Assembly: GCF_001263415.1 (NCBI RefSeq)
Contig: NZ_LGTE01000002.1
Location: 186,001 to 250,000 of the forward strand
Reading direction: 5' to 3'
From: Thermincola ferriacetica
GTDB lineage: Bacteria > Bacillota > Thermincolia > Thermincolales > Thermincolaceae
Length of the DNA stretch: 64,000 bases
The translations under genes and the position numbers were made by a program. A model generated the notes under the pieces. The model did not search any database, had not been told where the DNA came from, and saw only the letters and a list, made by a program, of their open reading frames with translations. Of this stretch, positions 35,738 to 44,875 are shown piece by piece (the stretch's first letter is position 1; each line of letters opens with the position of its first letter).

Positions 35738-37045
35738 TTATAAATTATTTTTAAAATTTTCCAATGTTATCACTGCTCTTTCAGAAATCAAACGGTTCTT
35801 CATCTTTTTATCTTTGATTCTTTCTTCCAGAGGCGGTAAAAGGCCAAAATTTATGTTCATAGGCTGAAAACTGGCCGGATTAGCCGTAGTAATGTAATGG
35901 CTCAATGCTCCATGGGCCGTGGCCGGGGGAAACACCACCGGTTCCTGCCCTTTTACCAGTCGGGCGGCATTGATTCCGGCCATCAATCCGGCTGCAGCAG
36001 ATTCAACATAACCTTCAACACCGGTAATCTGTCCGGCAAAGAACAGGTCTTTTCTTTTGCGAAACTGAAAAGTTGGCTCCAGCACTGTAGGTGAATTAAT
36101 AAATGTGTTCCTGTGCATCACGCCGTATCGAACAAATTCCGCCTTCTCCAATCCCGGTATCATGCGGAACACCCGCTGCTGCTCCCCCCATTTTAGGTGG
36201 GTTTGAAAACCGACTATATTGTAAAGCGTTCCTTCCATATCATCCTGGCGCAACTGGACAACGGCGTATGGCCGTTCCCCAGTTTTGGGATTTTCCAGGC
36301 CAACCGGTTTCATCGGCCCGTAGAGAAGGGTTTTCATCCCCCTTGCCGCCATGGCTTCAATGGGCATACAGCCTTCAAAAAATATTTCCTTTTCAAAGGT
36401 TTTTAAAGGGACTGTTTCGGCTGAAGTCAATTCATGCCAAAAACTTTCATATTGTTCCTTGGTCATCGGACAGTTCAGGTAATCGGCATCACCTTTGCCA
36501 TACCGAGAAGCCCGGTAAATAACGTCGTGGTTGAGGGATTCATAGGTGACTATCGGAGCTGCCGCATCATAAAAATATAAATAATCTTCGCCGGTTAACT
36601 CTTTGATGCTAGCCGCCATTGCTTCGGAAGTCAAGGGGCCGGTTGCTATAATTGCCGGACCATCATTCGGTACCGATGTGACCTCTTCCCGGACTATTTC
36701 CACTAAGGGGTGGTTTTCCAATTCAGCAGTAACCTGGGCGGCGAATTTCTGCCGGTCCACGGCCAAGGCGCCGCCTGCAGGCACCCTATTGGCATCGGCA
36801 CACTTCATGATCAACGAATTCATTATGCGCATTTCTTCCTTTAACAGCCCGACAGCATTTTCCATACCTGCCGCCCGTAGGGAATTGCTGCATACCAATT
36901 CAGCAAAGTATGCAGTTGTATGGGCCGGCGCCATTTTTTGAGGCCGCATCTCGTATAATTTTACTCTTACACCACGGTTAACTGCCTGCCAAGCCGCTTC
37001 CGACCCCGCCAGTCCTGCTCCGATAATTACTAATTCCGCTTCCAT
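35738..37045 (-). CDS. trmFO: TrmFO tRNA m5U54 methyltransferase
   Basis: TrmFO (formerly Gid), 435 residues, makes 5-methyluridine 54 in tRNA using methylenetetrahydrofolate and FAD. The FAD-binding motif is [17 protein letters not shown] at the N-terminus; [10 protein letters not shown] contains the conserved catalytic-region Cys, and [20 protein letters not shown] is the C-terminal FAD motif. I chose ATG at 37045 with AGGAAG upstream over the GTG at 37054. It lies between topA and xerC as in Bacillus. Confidence 0.96.
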   Translation of the reverse strand: MEAELVIIGAGLAGSEAAWQAVNRGVRVKLYEMRPQKMAPAHTTAYFAELVCSNSLRAAGMENAVGLLKEEMRIMNSLIMKCADANRVPAGGALAVDRQKFAAQVTAELENHPLVEIVREEVTSVPNDGPAIIATGPLTSEAMAASIKELTGEDYLYFYDAAAPIVTYESLNHDVIYRASRYGKGDADYLNCPMTKEQYESFWHELTSAETVPLKTFEKEIFFEGCMPIEAMAARGMKTLLYGPMKPVGLENPKTGERPYAVVQLRQDDMEGTLYNIVGFQTHLKWGEQQRVFRMIPGLEKAEFVRYGVMHRNTFINSPTVLEPTFQFRKRKDLFFAGQITGVEGYVESAAAGLMAGINAARLVKGQEPVVFPPATAHGALSHYITTANPASFQPMNINFGLLPPLEERIKDKKMKNRLISERAVITLENFKNNL

Positions 37046-37057
37046 TGGAATCACTTC

Positions 37058-39157
37058 CTATATCGTTTTGGTCTCGGCTTTTTCTTTATAGTTGCAGTTT
37101 TCGCTTATGCATTGGTAAACAGCGCCTTTATTCTTGAATTTCTTTTGTACCAGCATACTTTCACATTTCGGGCACTTCTTTTCGGTTGGCAGGTCCCAGG
37201 TAACGAAATCGCAGTTGGGATAATTACTGCACCCATAAAATTTACGACCTTTTTTACTTTTGCGCAATACCAATCGGCCATCGCAGTGCGGGCACTTGAC
37301 CCCCGTTTCTTCCAACAAAGGTTTGGTATTTCTGCATGCAGGAAAACCGGGACAGGCCAGGAACTTGCCGTAACGGCCCATTTTCACCACCATGTTGCGG
37401 CCGCATAATTCACAAATTTCTTCTGTCACTTCGTCTTCCAGTTCTACCTGGCCGATAACCTTTTCAGCTCTTTCCAATGTATCCTTAAAAGGCCGATAAA
37501 AGTCTTTCAGTACTTGGACCCAGTCCATATCGCCTTCTTCGATTAAATCAAGTTTTTCCTCCATGGCAGCCGTAAACTGGATATCAATAATATCAGTAAA
37601 GTGCTCTTTTAGCAACTCGACTACAACCATGCCTAGTTCAGTAGGATGAAACTGTTTCTGTTCTTTGACAACATACCCTCTTTTCTGAATCGTCTCCACG
37701 ATAGGCGCATATGTACTTGGCCGTCCTATACCATGTTCTTCCAGAGCCTTGATTAGAGTTGCGTCGGTATACCTGGGCGGAGGCTGGGTAAAATGCTGCT
37801 TCGGCACCAGTGATGTGGCAATCAGCCTTAATCCTTCTTCCAAATTTTCCGGCAGTGTTTTTTCTTCCTCATTGTCATCTTCATCTTTGCCCTCAGTATA
37901 AATCTTCATATATCCCGGAAACTTGATAATTGAACCATGGGCCCGGAATGTATAATCCCCTGCTTCTATATCAATACTGGTTGTATCGAGGACGGCAGGA
38001 CTCATCTGGCTACTGACAAATCGTTCCCAGATAAGCTTGTAGAGCTTATATTGGTCTCGGCTTAAAAAATTCTTTACCTGGTCCGGCTCCCTAAAAACAG
38101 ATGTGGGGCGGATAGCCTCATGAGCATTTTGTATCTTACCGTTAGATGTAAACTGCCTCGCTTTCTCCGGTACATACCCCGTACCGAATTTCCCTTTTAT
38201 ATATTCTCGTGCTTCCGCCTGGGCCGTTTCAGCAACCCTGGTGGAATCTGTTCTGATGTAGGTCACCAAACCAACGGTTCCCTCAGGCCCTAAATCCAGT
38301 CCTTCATATAGCTGTTGTGCAACCTGCATGGTTTTCCGCGCAGGGAAATTAAGCTTGCGGTAGGCTTCCTGTTGCAGGCTGCTGGTAATAAATGGCGCTA
38401 CCGGATTTCTCTTTTTTTCCTTTTTCCTTAATTTAGTAAGAAGGAAAGAAGCATCTTTTAAATCGTCCAGTATTGCCTGGGCTTCTGCTTCACTGCCGAT
38501 GTGGATCTTTTCTTTGCCTTTTTGCAGCAATTTTGCCTCTATGGTCCATTTTTTATCTGTCCCGGTAAAAACTCCGGTAATATCCCAGTACTCTTCCGGA
38601 ACAAAGGCTTTGATTTCCTCTTCGCGGTCACAGATCAGCCGTACGGCCACAGATTGTACCCGACCGGCACTGAGACCCTTTTTTACTTTCCGCCACAACA
38701 GCGGACTCAAGTTATATCCCACCAAGCGGTCCAGAATTCTCCTGGCCTGCTGAGCATCTACCCGGTGCCGGTCAATAGTCCTGGGCTCTTTGATGGCATT
38801 GACGATAGCATCCTTGGTAATTTCATTGAATTCTATCCTGCATTTATCTTTTTCGTTTATATCCAGGTAATGCATCAAATGCCAGGCAATGGCTTCACCT
38901 TCACGGTCCGGGTCCGGTGCTAGAAGAACCTTGGAAGACTTCTGGGCCGCCTGCTTTAAATCTTTAAGTATTTCTCCTTTTCCCCGAATAGTTATGTATT
39001 TGGGAGCAAAATCATGTTCGACATCGACGCCAACCTGGCTTTTGGGCAGATCCCGGATATGGCCCATAGAAGCCTTTACCCTATATCGTGATCCCAAAAA
39101 CTTGCCAATAGTCTTTGCTTTGGCCGGTGACTCGACAATAACCAGAACCTTGGACAA
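37058..39157 (-). CDS. topA: DNA topoisomerase I
   Basis: Type IA topoisomerase, 699 residues, relaxes negative supercoils. TOPRIM motifs VLVIVESPAKAKTIGKFL and LAPDPDREGEAIAWHL, the active-site region GLVTYIRTDSTRV (Tyr nucleophile) and three C-terminal Cys4 zinc ribbons (CELCGRNMVVKMGRYGKFLACPGFPAC-type, from about residue 575) are present. The start is TTG at 39157 with GAGGTGA seven bases upstream. Confidence 0.97.
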   Translation of the reverse strand: MSKVLVIVESPAKAKTIGKFLGSRYRVKASMGHIRDLPKSQVGVDVEHDFAPKYITIRGKGEILKDLKQAAQKSSKVLLAPDPDREGEAIAWHLMHYLDINEKDKCRIEFNEITKDAIVNAIKEPRTIDRHRVDAQQARRILDRLVGYNLSPLLWRKVKKGLSAGRVQSVAVRLICDREEEIKAFVPEEYWDITGVFTGTDKKWTIEAKLLQKGKEKIHIGSEAEAQAILDDLKDASFLLTKLRKKEKKRNPVAPFITSSLQQEAYRKLNFPARKTMQVAQQLYEGLDLGPEGTVGLVTYIRTDSTRVAETAQAEAREYIKGKFGTGYVPEKARQFTSNGKIQNAHEAIRPTSVFREPDQVKNFLSRDQYKLYKLIWERFVSSQMSPAVLDTTSIDIEAGDYTFRAHGSIIKFPGYMKIYTEGKDEDDNEEEKTLPENLEEGLRLIATSLVPKQHFTQPPPRYTDATLIKALEEHGIGRPSTYAPIVETIQKRGYVVKEQKQFHPTELGMVVVELLKEHFTDIIDIQFTAAMEEKLDLIEEGDMDWVQVLKDFYRPFKDTLERAEKVIGQVELEDEVTEEICELCGRNMVVKMGRYGKFLACPGFPACRNTKPLLEETGVKCPHCDGRLVLRKSKKGRKFYGCSNYPNCDFVTWDLPTEKKCPKCESMLVQKKFKNKGAVYQCISENCNYKEKAETKTI

Positions 39158-39182
39158 AACGTAATCACCTCATCTGATAGCT

Positions 39183-39210
39183 ATTATAGCCACTAACCCT
39201 TTTTTTTAAC
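39183..39210 (-). promoter_or_regulatory. Candidate topA promoter
   Basis: A perfect TATAAT (39188-39183, minus strand) lies 25 bases upstream of the topA start. No good -35 matches at the right distance; the preceding bases are an A-rich run with GTTAAA. Weak support. Confidence 0.3.
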
Positions 39211-39262
39211 ATATATAGAATGAATGAATGGTTTAGAACTCCATTATCATTTGAAAAATAAT

Positions 39263-40342
39263 TTATACGTTGCTTACAAATAACTGTCCGTCAATTCGTT
39301 TGACAAGTCCCTTCAGTTCCAGAAAGGTCAACGCAGCGCTTACCTCCGCGGGATTTATCCCGGCTTTTTCCACTATCTCTTCTATATTGACCGGTTCCAA
39401 GGTTAAACAGGCTAAAATCCTTTGCTCAGCGGGATTTAGATCAAACTCCTCCCTTTTTTCCTGCCTTTCCCTGTCCAATCCGTATTCTTCAAGAATGTCC
39501 CGGGCACATTCAACCAGTTTGGCCCCCTGCTTTATTAAACTGTTGGTGCCTTTGCTCAAGAGGCTCGTTGCCGGGCCGGGCACGGCAAAGACATCCCTTC
39601 CCTGCTCCAAAGCCAGGTCGGTCGTAATTAAGGACCCACTGTTCTGAGCTGCCTCCACTACCAGAACTCCGTCGGCCATCCCACTGATAATTCGGTTTCT
39701 CATGGGAAAATGACTCGGTTGTGCCTTTGTCCCCGGGGGAAACTCAGAAACTACGGCGCCATGAGTGATTATATTATCCATTAACCTTCTGTTTTCCCTC
39801 GGGTAAACAATATCTACCCCTGTACCCAGTACAGCAACAGTGCGCCCGCCGCCTTCGAGGCAGCCTTTGTGAGCAGCAGAATCAATTCCCCGGGCCATAC
39901 CGCTTATTACTGTTACCCCTGCTCTGGCCAATTCCCTGGCTATTTCTTCTGCCATTTTAAGTCCATAAGGAGTACACCTCCTCGCCCCTACAATGGCAAT
40001 GTTTAAACAGTCGTCATCAGGCAATTGGCCCCGAACATACAATACGTAGGGAGGAGTGGCAATATTTTTTAGCCTGGCCGGGTAGCAGTTATCTTCAATA
40101 GTATATACCGATATACCCTGTTCTGCAAGAATATTAATCTCTTTCTCCAGGTCGGTCCTCTCACGCAAACTAATCAATTCATCAATTGTCTTGGTAGGAA
40201 TTTCTTTAATACAGTAAAGCAAGCTTGGTTTGGCTTGCCATACTTCTTTCGCCGACCCGAAATAGGAAATCAGCAGCTCCAGCCTGCGCGGGCCAATACC
40301 CGGTAATCTGCTCAGGCCAAATAAAAATTTCCGGTTATCCAT
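39263..40342 (-). CDS. dprA: DprA/Smf DNA-processing protein
   Basis: DprA, 359 residues, loads RecA onto incoming single-stranded DNA. An N-terminal helical domain (LSRLPGIGPRRLELLISYFG) precedes the Rossmann-like domain (NIAIVGARRCTPYG, GVTVISGMARGIDSAAHKG, AVLGTGVDIVYPREN, FPMRNRIISGMADGVLVVEA), and a C-terminal winged-helix-like domain follows. Of two adjacent ATGs I prefer 40342, which leaves six bases to the AGAGG site. Its place before topA equals smf of B. subtilis. Confidence 0.95.
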   Translation of the reverse strand: MDNRKFLFGLSRLPGIGPRRLELLISYFGSAKEVWQAKPSLLYCIKEIPTKTIDELISLRERTDLEKEINILAEQGISVYTIEDNCYPARLKNIATPPYVLYVRGQLPDDDCLNIAIVGARRCTPYGLKMAEEIARELARAGVTVISGMARGIDSAAHKGCLEGGGRTVAVLGTGVDIVYPRENRRLMDNIITHGAVVSEFPPGTKAQPSHFPMRNRIISGMADGVLVVEAAQNSGSLITTDLALEQGRDVFAVPGPATSLLSKGTNSLIKQGAKLVECARDILEEYGLDRERQEKREEFDLNPAEQRILACLTLEPVNIEEIVEKAGINPAEVSAALTFLELKGLVKRIDGQLFVSNV

Positions 40343-40433
40343 CATCCACCTCTAAAAATCAGTAAGCATAAAACTCATGCTAACTGTTTTTCGGGATGAT
40401 TTATACTTTTCCTGCCTGGCAGGCAAAATTTTG

Positions 40434-41339
40434 TTACGTGACTAATGTCAGAAGCCCTGCGAAGGACTGTTCCTGGTGCAGTATAGGACGATACAAATCA
40501 CCCACCTTTTTAATCCGTGGAAAAATAGTTTTGATGTTAAAATCTTCTGGTTCAATATCACCGGCCCGGACCTCATCCCACGTCAACGGAGTGGAAACCG
40601 GCGCTCCGGGGTGCGGCCGCAGGCTGTAATGAAAGGTCATAGTGTGGCCCCTGGTATTCTGACCGTAATCCAGATATACTTTACCTGCCCGTTTGTCTAT
40701 AGACCGTTCGAGCGTTGTTTTTTCCGGGTAAACAGCATGTATGTGTTCAAATAAAAACCTGACCCCTTCTCTTACCTGGGCATAAGTAAATTCAGGCCGC
40801 ACAGGAAGAAAAATATGCAGTCCCGTAGAACCTGATGTTTTCGGATACCCTTGGAGACCAAACCGGTCCAGGGCTTCTTTAACCAACATAGCCACATCCA
40901 ATGTATCCTTAAAAGTAGCCGGGGGAAAAGGATCTAAATCAAACACCACAATGTCCGGGTAGTCCAGCCTTTCCTTCTGAGCCATCCAAATATGCAGTTC
41001 TATACAGGCCTGGTTCGCAAGCCATACTAAGGTAGGCAAGTCATCACAAACAATGTAATTGACTACTTTATTCTCACGTTCCGAAACCAGCGGATAGGTT
41101 TGCACCCATTCGGGCGTGTATTCAGGAGCGTCTTTTTGGTAAAACATTTTTCCGGTGATTCCGTCAGGGTAACGGCTCATAATAAAGAGCCTGTTTTTGA
41201 TATAAGGAAGAATGTAAGGGGACATATCTACATAATACTTTATCAAATCAGCTTTTGTATAACCATCGGGCCACATTTCCTTTTCCAAATTTGTTAAGCG
41301 CACTTCTTTCTCTTCTATTTGTACGATCTGACAGGTCAA
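40434..41339 (-). CDS. ligD-pol: LigD-type polymerase/primase of NHEJ
   Basis: A stand-alone LigD polymerase domain, 301 residues, of the archaeo-eukaryotic primase superfamily. It fills and adds nucleotides, preferring ribonucleotides, at breaks held by Ku. The metal-binding Asp pair is DIVVFDLDPFP, and the SGSTGLHIFLPV and DYGQNTRGHTM segments match the family. The start is uncertain: TTG at 41339 leaves nine bases to GGGAG, TTG at 41345 only three. The ligase domain is a separate gene 31 bases upstream. Confidence 0.9.
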   Translation of the reverse strand: MTCQIVQIEEKEVRLTNLEKEMWPDGYTKADLIKYYVDMSPYILPYIKNRLFIMSRYPDGITGKMFYQKDAPEYTPEWVQTYPLVSERENKVVNYIVCDDLPTLVWLANQACIELHIWMAQKERLDYPDIVVFDLDPFPPATFKDTLDVAMLVKEALDRFGLQGYPKTSGSTGLHIFLPVRPEFTYAQVREGVRFLFEHIHAVYPEKTTLERSIDKRAGKVYLDYGQNTRGHTMTFHYSLRPHPGAPVSTPLTWDEVRAGDIEPEDFNIKTIFPRIKKVGDLYRPILHQEQSFAGLLTLVT

Positions 41340-41370
41340 AAACAATCACTCCCACAAAATATGAGTTCAG

Positions 41371-42315
41371 TTAACTTTGCTCAAAAATACATTGAGCCGG
41401 AGGAATTTCGACAAAAGCCTGAATGCTTGGCTGCCTGAGTGTATGCCCCTCTGTCCATTCAATATACCTGATTTTAGCCGTTAATTCCGGTTTCACCCAG
41501 GTAACATTTTTTACCCGTGCAGGTTTATTGACAAAAGGACATTCACCGCTTACTAAGGGTTTAATTCGTTCAGTCAAATCCCTCCATTCGGCCCTAGTCA
41601 ATTTACCCGTACCGGCGTGGCCTATGTACCATAACTGACCGTCCCTGTCGTATAATCCCAGGAGAACAGCGTTAATGATATTACCCCTATAGGTTGCCCC
41701 TCCAATCACGGCCACCAAATCACGATAGTTTTTCAGTTTACGCCATCGGCCATCTTTACCTTTGATGGTATATCTGCTGCTGATATCCTTACAGACAATC
41801 CCCTCCAGGCCCTGGGCCTTTATGGCATCGAACAAAATTTCCGCTTCGCGGAAATTTTCCACTAACTGCACATCCTCTTGGGGAACTATGCATCGGTTCA
41901 GGATTTCCTGACGTTCTTCAAGAGTACGGCCAATAATCCATTCCCCATTAAAGTAAAGAACATCAAAAATCATATAAACCAGAGGAATGGCTTTTCGGAC
42001 ATGGCCCACTTTTTCGGGCTGCCTTATGCCGTCCCTTTTCATTACTTCATGAAAAGAAGGTTTTCCCCGGCGGAAAGCAATGATTTCACCATCAAGAATT
42101 ATTGACGAAGCAGTACAAAAACGCCTGATTTCAACAAATTCGGGAAACTGTACCGTTCTTTCATGTTGCCTCCGGTTATATAACCGGACAGAATGTCCGT
42201 CATAATATGTAAGAACACGGACCCCATCCCATTTTACCTGGGCTATCCATTGTTCGCCGTGCGGAATTTGTACTGCACTGACTGGTTCAAAGGGAACTAC
42301 CGGTGTAAACTCCAT
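41371..42315 (-). CDS. ligD-lig: ATP-dependent DNA ligase of NHEJ (LigD ligase domain)
   Basis: ATP-dependent ligase of 314 residues. The adenylated Lys28 lies in QVKWDGVRV (motif I, KxDG); ILDGEIIAF, YMIFDVLYFNG, GLEGIVCKD and WRKLKNYRD give further nucleotidyltransferase motifs, and an OB domain follows. It lacks the phosphoesterase domain of mycobacterial LigD. It is coded between ku and the polymerase gene, a split version of LigD. ATG at 42315 has AGGAGGGG upstream. Confidence 0.92.
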   Translation of the reverse strand: MEFTPVVPFEPVSAVQIPHGEQWIAQVKWDGVRVLTYYDGHSVRLYNRRQHERTVQFPEFVEIRRFCTASSIILDGEIIAFRRGKPSFHEVMKRDGIRQPEKVGHVRKAIPLVYMIFDVLYFNGEWIIGRTLEERQEILNRCIVPQEDVQLVENFREAEILFDAIKAQGLEGIVCKDISSRYTIKGKDGRWRKLKNYRDLVAVIGGATYRGNIINAVLLGLYDRDGQLWYIGHAGTGKLTRAEWRDLTERIKPLVSGECPFVNKPARVKNVTWVKPELTAKIRYIEWTEGHTLRQPSIQAFVEIPPAQCIFEQS

Positions 42316-42347
42316 GTGCCCCTCCTTTTTTTACAAAAAAACCATTT

Positions 42348-43193
42348 TCAGGACGTTTTGCGGACCCTTTTTTTCCTGGGTTTTTCTTCTATTTGCTCCT
42401 TCTGGGCCTGCCGCCTTTCCTTTTCTGTTTTGGCCAGTTCTATACTTTCCTTGAGGGCTTCCATTAAATCGACAACTTTCCCAGTTTCGGGTCTGGGCGC
42501 AACTTCGATTTCCTCGCCGGCAATTTTAGCCTGGATCAGGTCCAACAAGGCTTGCCTGTACTCATTAGTATACTTTTCCGGGTAGAAATGCTCTGACAAA
42601 CTACCGATAAGTTGTAAAGCCATTTTACGCTCGGTTTCGTTTATTTTTACTTGGTAATTAAGTTCCGGCATTAAATCCACGGAACGAATTTCATCGGGAT
42701 AATGCATGGTGGCCATCAAGATAGCGTCCTTATAAACTCGTAAAGCCACAATGGCCTCCTTTGATCTTATCACTACTTTGGCTATAGCAATCTTATTGGC
42801 TTCCTTCATGGCGCTCTTTAATAATTCGTAGGCTTTCTGCCCTCCGTCACCCGGAGCCAGGTAATAGCTTTTGTCAAAATAGATGGGGTCTATTTCTTCC
42901 ATCTCCACAAAATCTATTATATCAATTGACCTCGCTGTCTCCAGAGGCAGTTTCTCAAAATCCTCGTCCCGCAAAATTACATAGCGCCCCTTTTCGTATT
43001 CATATCCTCGTACGATTTCTTCCGGTGGAACTGTCGTCTCACAGGTTGGGCATACCCTTTCATATTTGATAGGTGTCTTGCATTTTTCATGCAGGTAATT
43101 GAACTTCACATCCTTATCTTCCGTTGCTGTATACATCTTTACCGGCACATGCACCAGCCCGAAGCTGATGGCCCCCTTCCATAAGGTCCGCAT
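42348..43193 (-). CDS. ku: Ku DNA-end-binding protein
   Basis: Bacterial Ku, 281 residues, a ring-forming homodimer that binds double-strand ends. It starts MRTLWKGAISFGLVHVPVK and shows RVCPTCETTVPPEEIVRGYE, IDIIDFVEMEEIDPIYFDKSYYL-type and MHYPDEIRSVDL segments; the tail is Lys/Arg-rich (KPRKKRVRKTS). ATG at 43193 has GAGGGTGG upstream; the longer frame begins inside the leader. It heads the NHEJ set and points away from the plus-strand gene at 43360. Confidence 0.95.
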   Translation of the reverse strand: MRTLWKGAISFGLVHVPVKMYTATEDKDVKFNYLHEKCKTPIKYERVCPTCETTVPPEEIVRGYEYEKGRYVILRDEDFEKLPLETARSIDIIDFVEMEEIDPIYFDKSYYLAPGDGGQKAYELLKSAMKEANKIAIAKVVIRSKEAIVALRVYKDAILMATMHYPDEIRSVDLMPELNYQVKINETERKMALQLIGSLSEHFYPEKYTNEYRQALLDLIQAKIAGEEIEVAPRPETGKVVDLMEALKESIELAKTEKERRQAQKEQIEEKPRKKRVRKTS

Positions 43194-43304
43194 ACCACAC
43201 CCACCCTCTTTGTTTTTCATATTTTAACCGGAATCTTTTTGCTGCTTTAGTTGCCTTTACTTTATTATCACCTGGGCGATGATCAAAAATGTACATAAAC
43301 CCCT

Positions 43305-43333
43305 TTGACTTCCTAATCAAACAATGGTAAAAT
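43305..43333 (+). promoter_or_regulatory. Sigma-A promoter of the PK-C-like gene
   Basis: TTGACT (43305-43310) and TAAAAT (43328-43333) are separated by exactly 17 bases on the plus strand, with GGAGG 15 bases further on before the ATG at 43360. This is one of the clearest promoters in the window. Confidence 0.8.
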
Positions 43334-43359
43334 TTGTTTCAAGAAATGGAGGTATGGGT

Positions 43360-43905
43360 ATGTACTTTACAAGAAAAGGTGAAATAAATACCGATGAAAC
43401 CATCAGGTTAGCTCTGGAAAAGGCGGCTGAACTAAAGATAAAGCATTTTGTGGTCGCTTCGCACAGGGGCAAAACAGCCGAAAAACTGTTGAACAAGGGG
43501 GTTCAAGTTGTCTGTGTCACCCACCATGTAGGTTTTTCGGGTCCCGGAATCGATGAAATGACTCCGGAAGTGCGCAAAAAGTTACTTGATGCAGGATGCA
43601 AGGTATTAACCACTACCCACCTATTTGCCGGGCTGGACCGGGCTATCAGAAACAAGTTCGGGGGAGTGTACCCCACGGAAATTATGGCCCAAACCCTGCG
43701 TATGTTCGGCCAGGGCGTGAAAGTATGTGTTGAAATAGCTGGTATGGCTTTGGATGCAGGACTTATTCCTCATGGCGAAGATATCATAGCCATCGGCGGC
43801 AGCGGTACCGGCGCTGACACGGCTATTGTGGTAAGACCTGCTCATTCTAACCATTTTTTTGATACTCAAGTCAAACAAATTATTTGCAAACCCATGGAAA
43901 TATAA
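43360..43905 (+). CDS. Stand-alone pyruvate-kinase C-terminal-like domain protein
   Basis: A 181-residue protein resembling the alpha/beta C-terminal domain of pyruvate kinase (PK_C), with no catalytic barrel. Visible features: LKIKHFVVASHRGKTAEKLL, VVCVTHHVGFSGPGIDEM, a Gly-rich IIAIGGSGTGADTAIVVRPA. Such single domains occur in archaea and clostridia; no function is established, and a small-molecule-binding role is a guess. ATG at 43360 has GGAGG seven bases upstream. It is the only plus-strand gene in the window and has its own promoter and terminator. Confidence 0.75.
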   Translation: MYFTRKGEINTDETIRLALEKAAELKIKHFVVASHRGKTAEKLLNKGVQVVCVTHHVGFSGPGIDEMTPEVRKKLLDAGCKVLTTTHLFAGLDRAIRNKFGGVYPTEIMAQTLRMFGQGVKVCVEIAGMALDAGLIPHGEDIIAIGGSGTGADTAIVVRPAHSNHFFDTQVKQIICKPMEI

Positions 43906-43909
43906 ATTA

Positions 43910-43937
43910 AAAGGTGTGCATATTTTAGCACACCTTT
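43910..43937. terminator. Bidirectional terminator between convergent genes
   Basis: A perfect 10-bp stem AAAGGTGTGC/GCACACCTTT with an 8-base AT loop lies between the plus-strand PK-C-like gene and the minus-strand kinase gene, whose stop it overlaps. A/T-rich ends on both sides allow it to serve both transcripts, though the U-tracts are short. Confidence 0.8.
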
Positions 43938-44772
43938 AGTCATTGAAAGGCAATTTAACAACTACGCGGGAATTGTCATCATTTAAAGCCATAATCAGGT
44001 CTCCATGGTGGTTTTCTATAATCTGTTTAATAACCCTTATACTGAGGCTGTCATGGCATTCAAAAACATCAAATCCATGCTTAAATATTTTTTTTTCGAA
44101 ATCTTTTTTCTCATTGCTGCAAACCTTAAAAATGATTTCATTATAGCCTGCTTCCTTTTTAGATTCAACAGTAATAAACAAAACAGTTCCTTCGGCCATC
44201 GCCTTAATCAGATTTTTCCCCAGGTGATATAAAGCAATTCTCATCTGGTCAAGGTCCACCTTAGCATAGGCCAAGGTATCTTCGAATTTTGTTATAACCT
44301 GAACCCGGTTATCAACGGCCTCTTTAGCCAGTAATGGCAATATTTCGTCCACAAGTTTGCTTAAATGTACCCATTGTTTTTTGGGAAAAGTAGGTTTTGT
44401 CAGTAACAAAAACTCCTCTATCAGGTTTTCTATAATTTCTGTTTCCTTCAATATTCTGTTTATGTACTGCCATTCTTTGCACCCTTTTTCGAATTGCTGT
44501 CTTAGTAATTGGCTAAAACCTTTGATCCCGGTCAAGGGATTCCTTATTTCGTGAGCAATACCGGCGGCAACCTCCCCCAAAGCAAGTATTATTTCTTCCC
44601 ATTGTTTTTGTCCTATTTGGTGTTTTTTCCCTTCCATCGATGTGGCTAATTTCTGACTGAGTATGCGGTCTGCTGTACCCACCATAATTATCACCGAAAA
44701 CCTCTCTTTCCATTTTATACCTTTTACATGTATCTTTGATTCAAAAAAACTTACATCTTTTTCTACTTCCAA
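43936..44772 (-). CDS. Short histidine kinase-like protein with degenerate ATPase domain
   Basis: A 278-residue protein. Residues 1-40 resemble the last strands of a PAS domain (IHVKGIKWKERFSVII). A sound HisKA dimerisation domain follows, with phospho-acceptor His74 in AAGIAHEIRNPLTGIKGF, close to sporulation kinases. The HATPase region keeps an N-box-like LYHLGKNLIKAM but the DxGxG box is replaced by VCSNEKKDF and the GxGLGL box by CHDSLSIRV. It may be a phosphotransfer or dominant partner protein, or a decaying kinase. The start is TTG at 44772; no ATG is available. Confidence 0.8.
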   Translation of the reverse strand: MEVEKDVSFFESKIHVKGIKWKERFSVIIMVGTADRILSQKLATSMEGKKHQIGQKQWEEIILALGEVAAGIAHEIRNPLTGIKGFSQLLRQQFEKGCKEWQYINRILKETEIIENLIEEFLLLTKPTFPKKQWVHLSKLVDEILPLLAKEAVDNRVQVITKFEDTLAYAKVDLDQMRIALYHLGKNLIKAMAEGTVLFITVESKKEAGYNEIIFKVCSNEKKDFEKKIFKHGFDVFECHDSLSIRVIKQIIENHHGDLIMALNDDNSRVVVKLPFND

Positions 44773-44846
44773 TGCCTTAATTCCTTTAAATTTTGGTTAA
44801 AATAAATGTTGATTTATGAGAAATTTTCCCGAATTTGGGTGCACGC

Positions 44847-44875
44847 AAAAAAAGCGCCTGTGCAGGCGCTTTTTT
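44847..44875 (-). terminator. Terminator of the DUF362 gene
   Basis: A strong stem AGCGCCTG/CAGGCGCT with flanking A and T runs (13 bp including A-T pairs) overlaps the stop codon of the upstream minus-strand gene. On the minus strand it ends in seven T residues. Confidence 0.9.
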
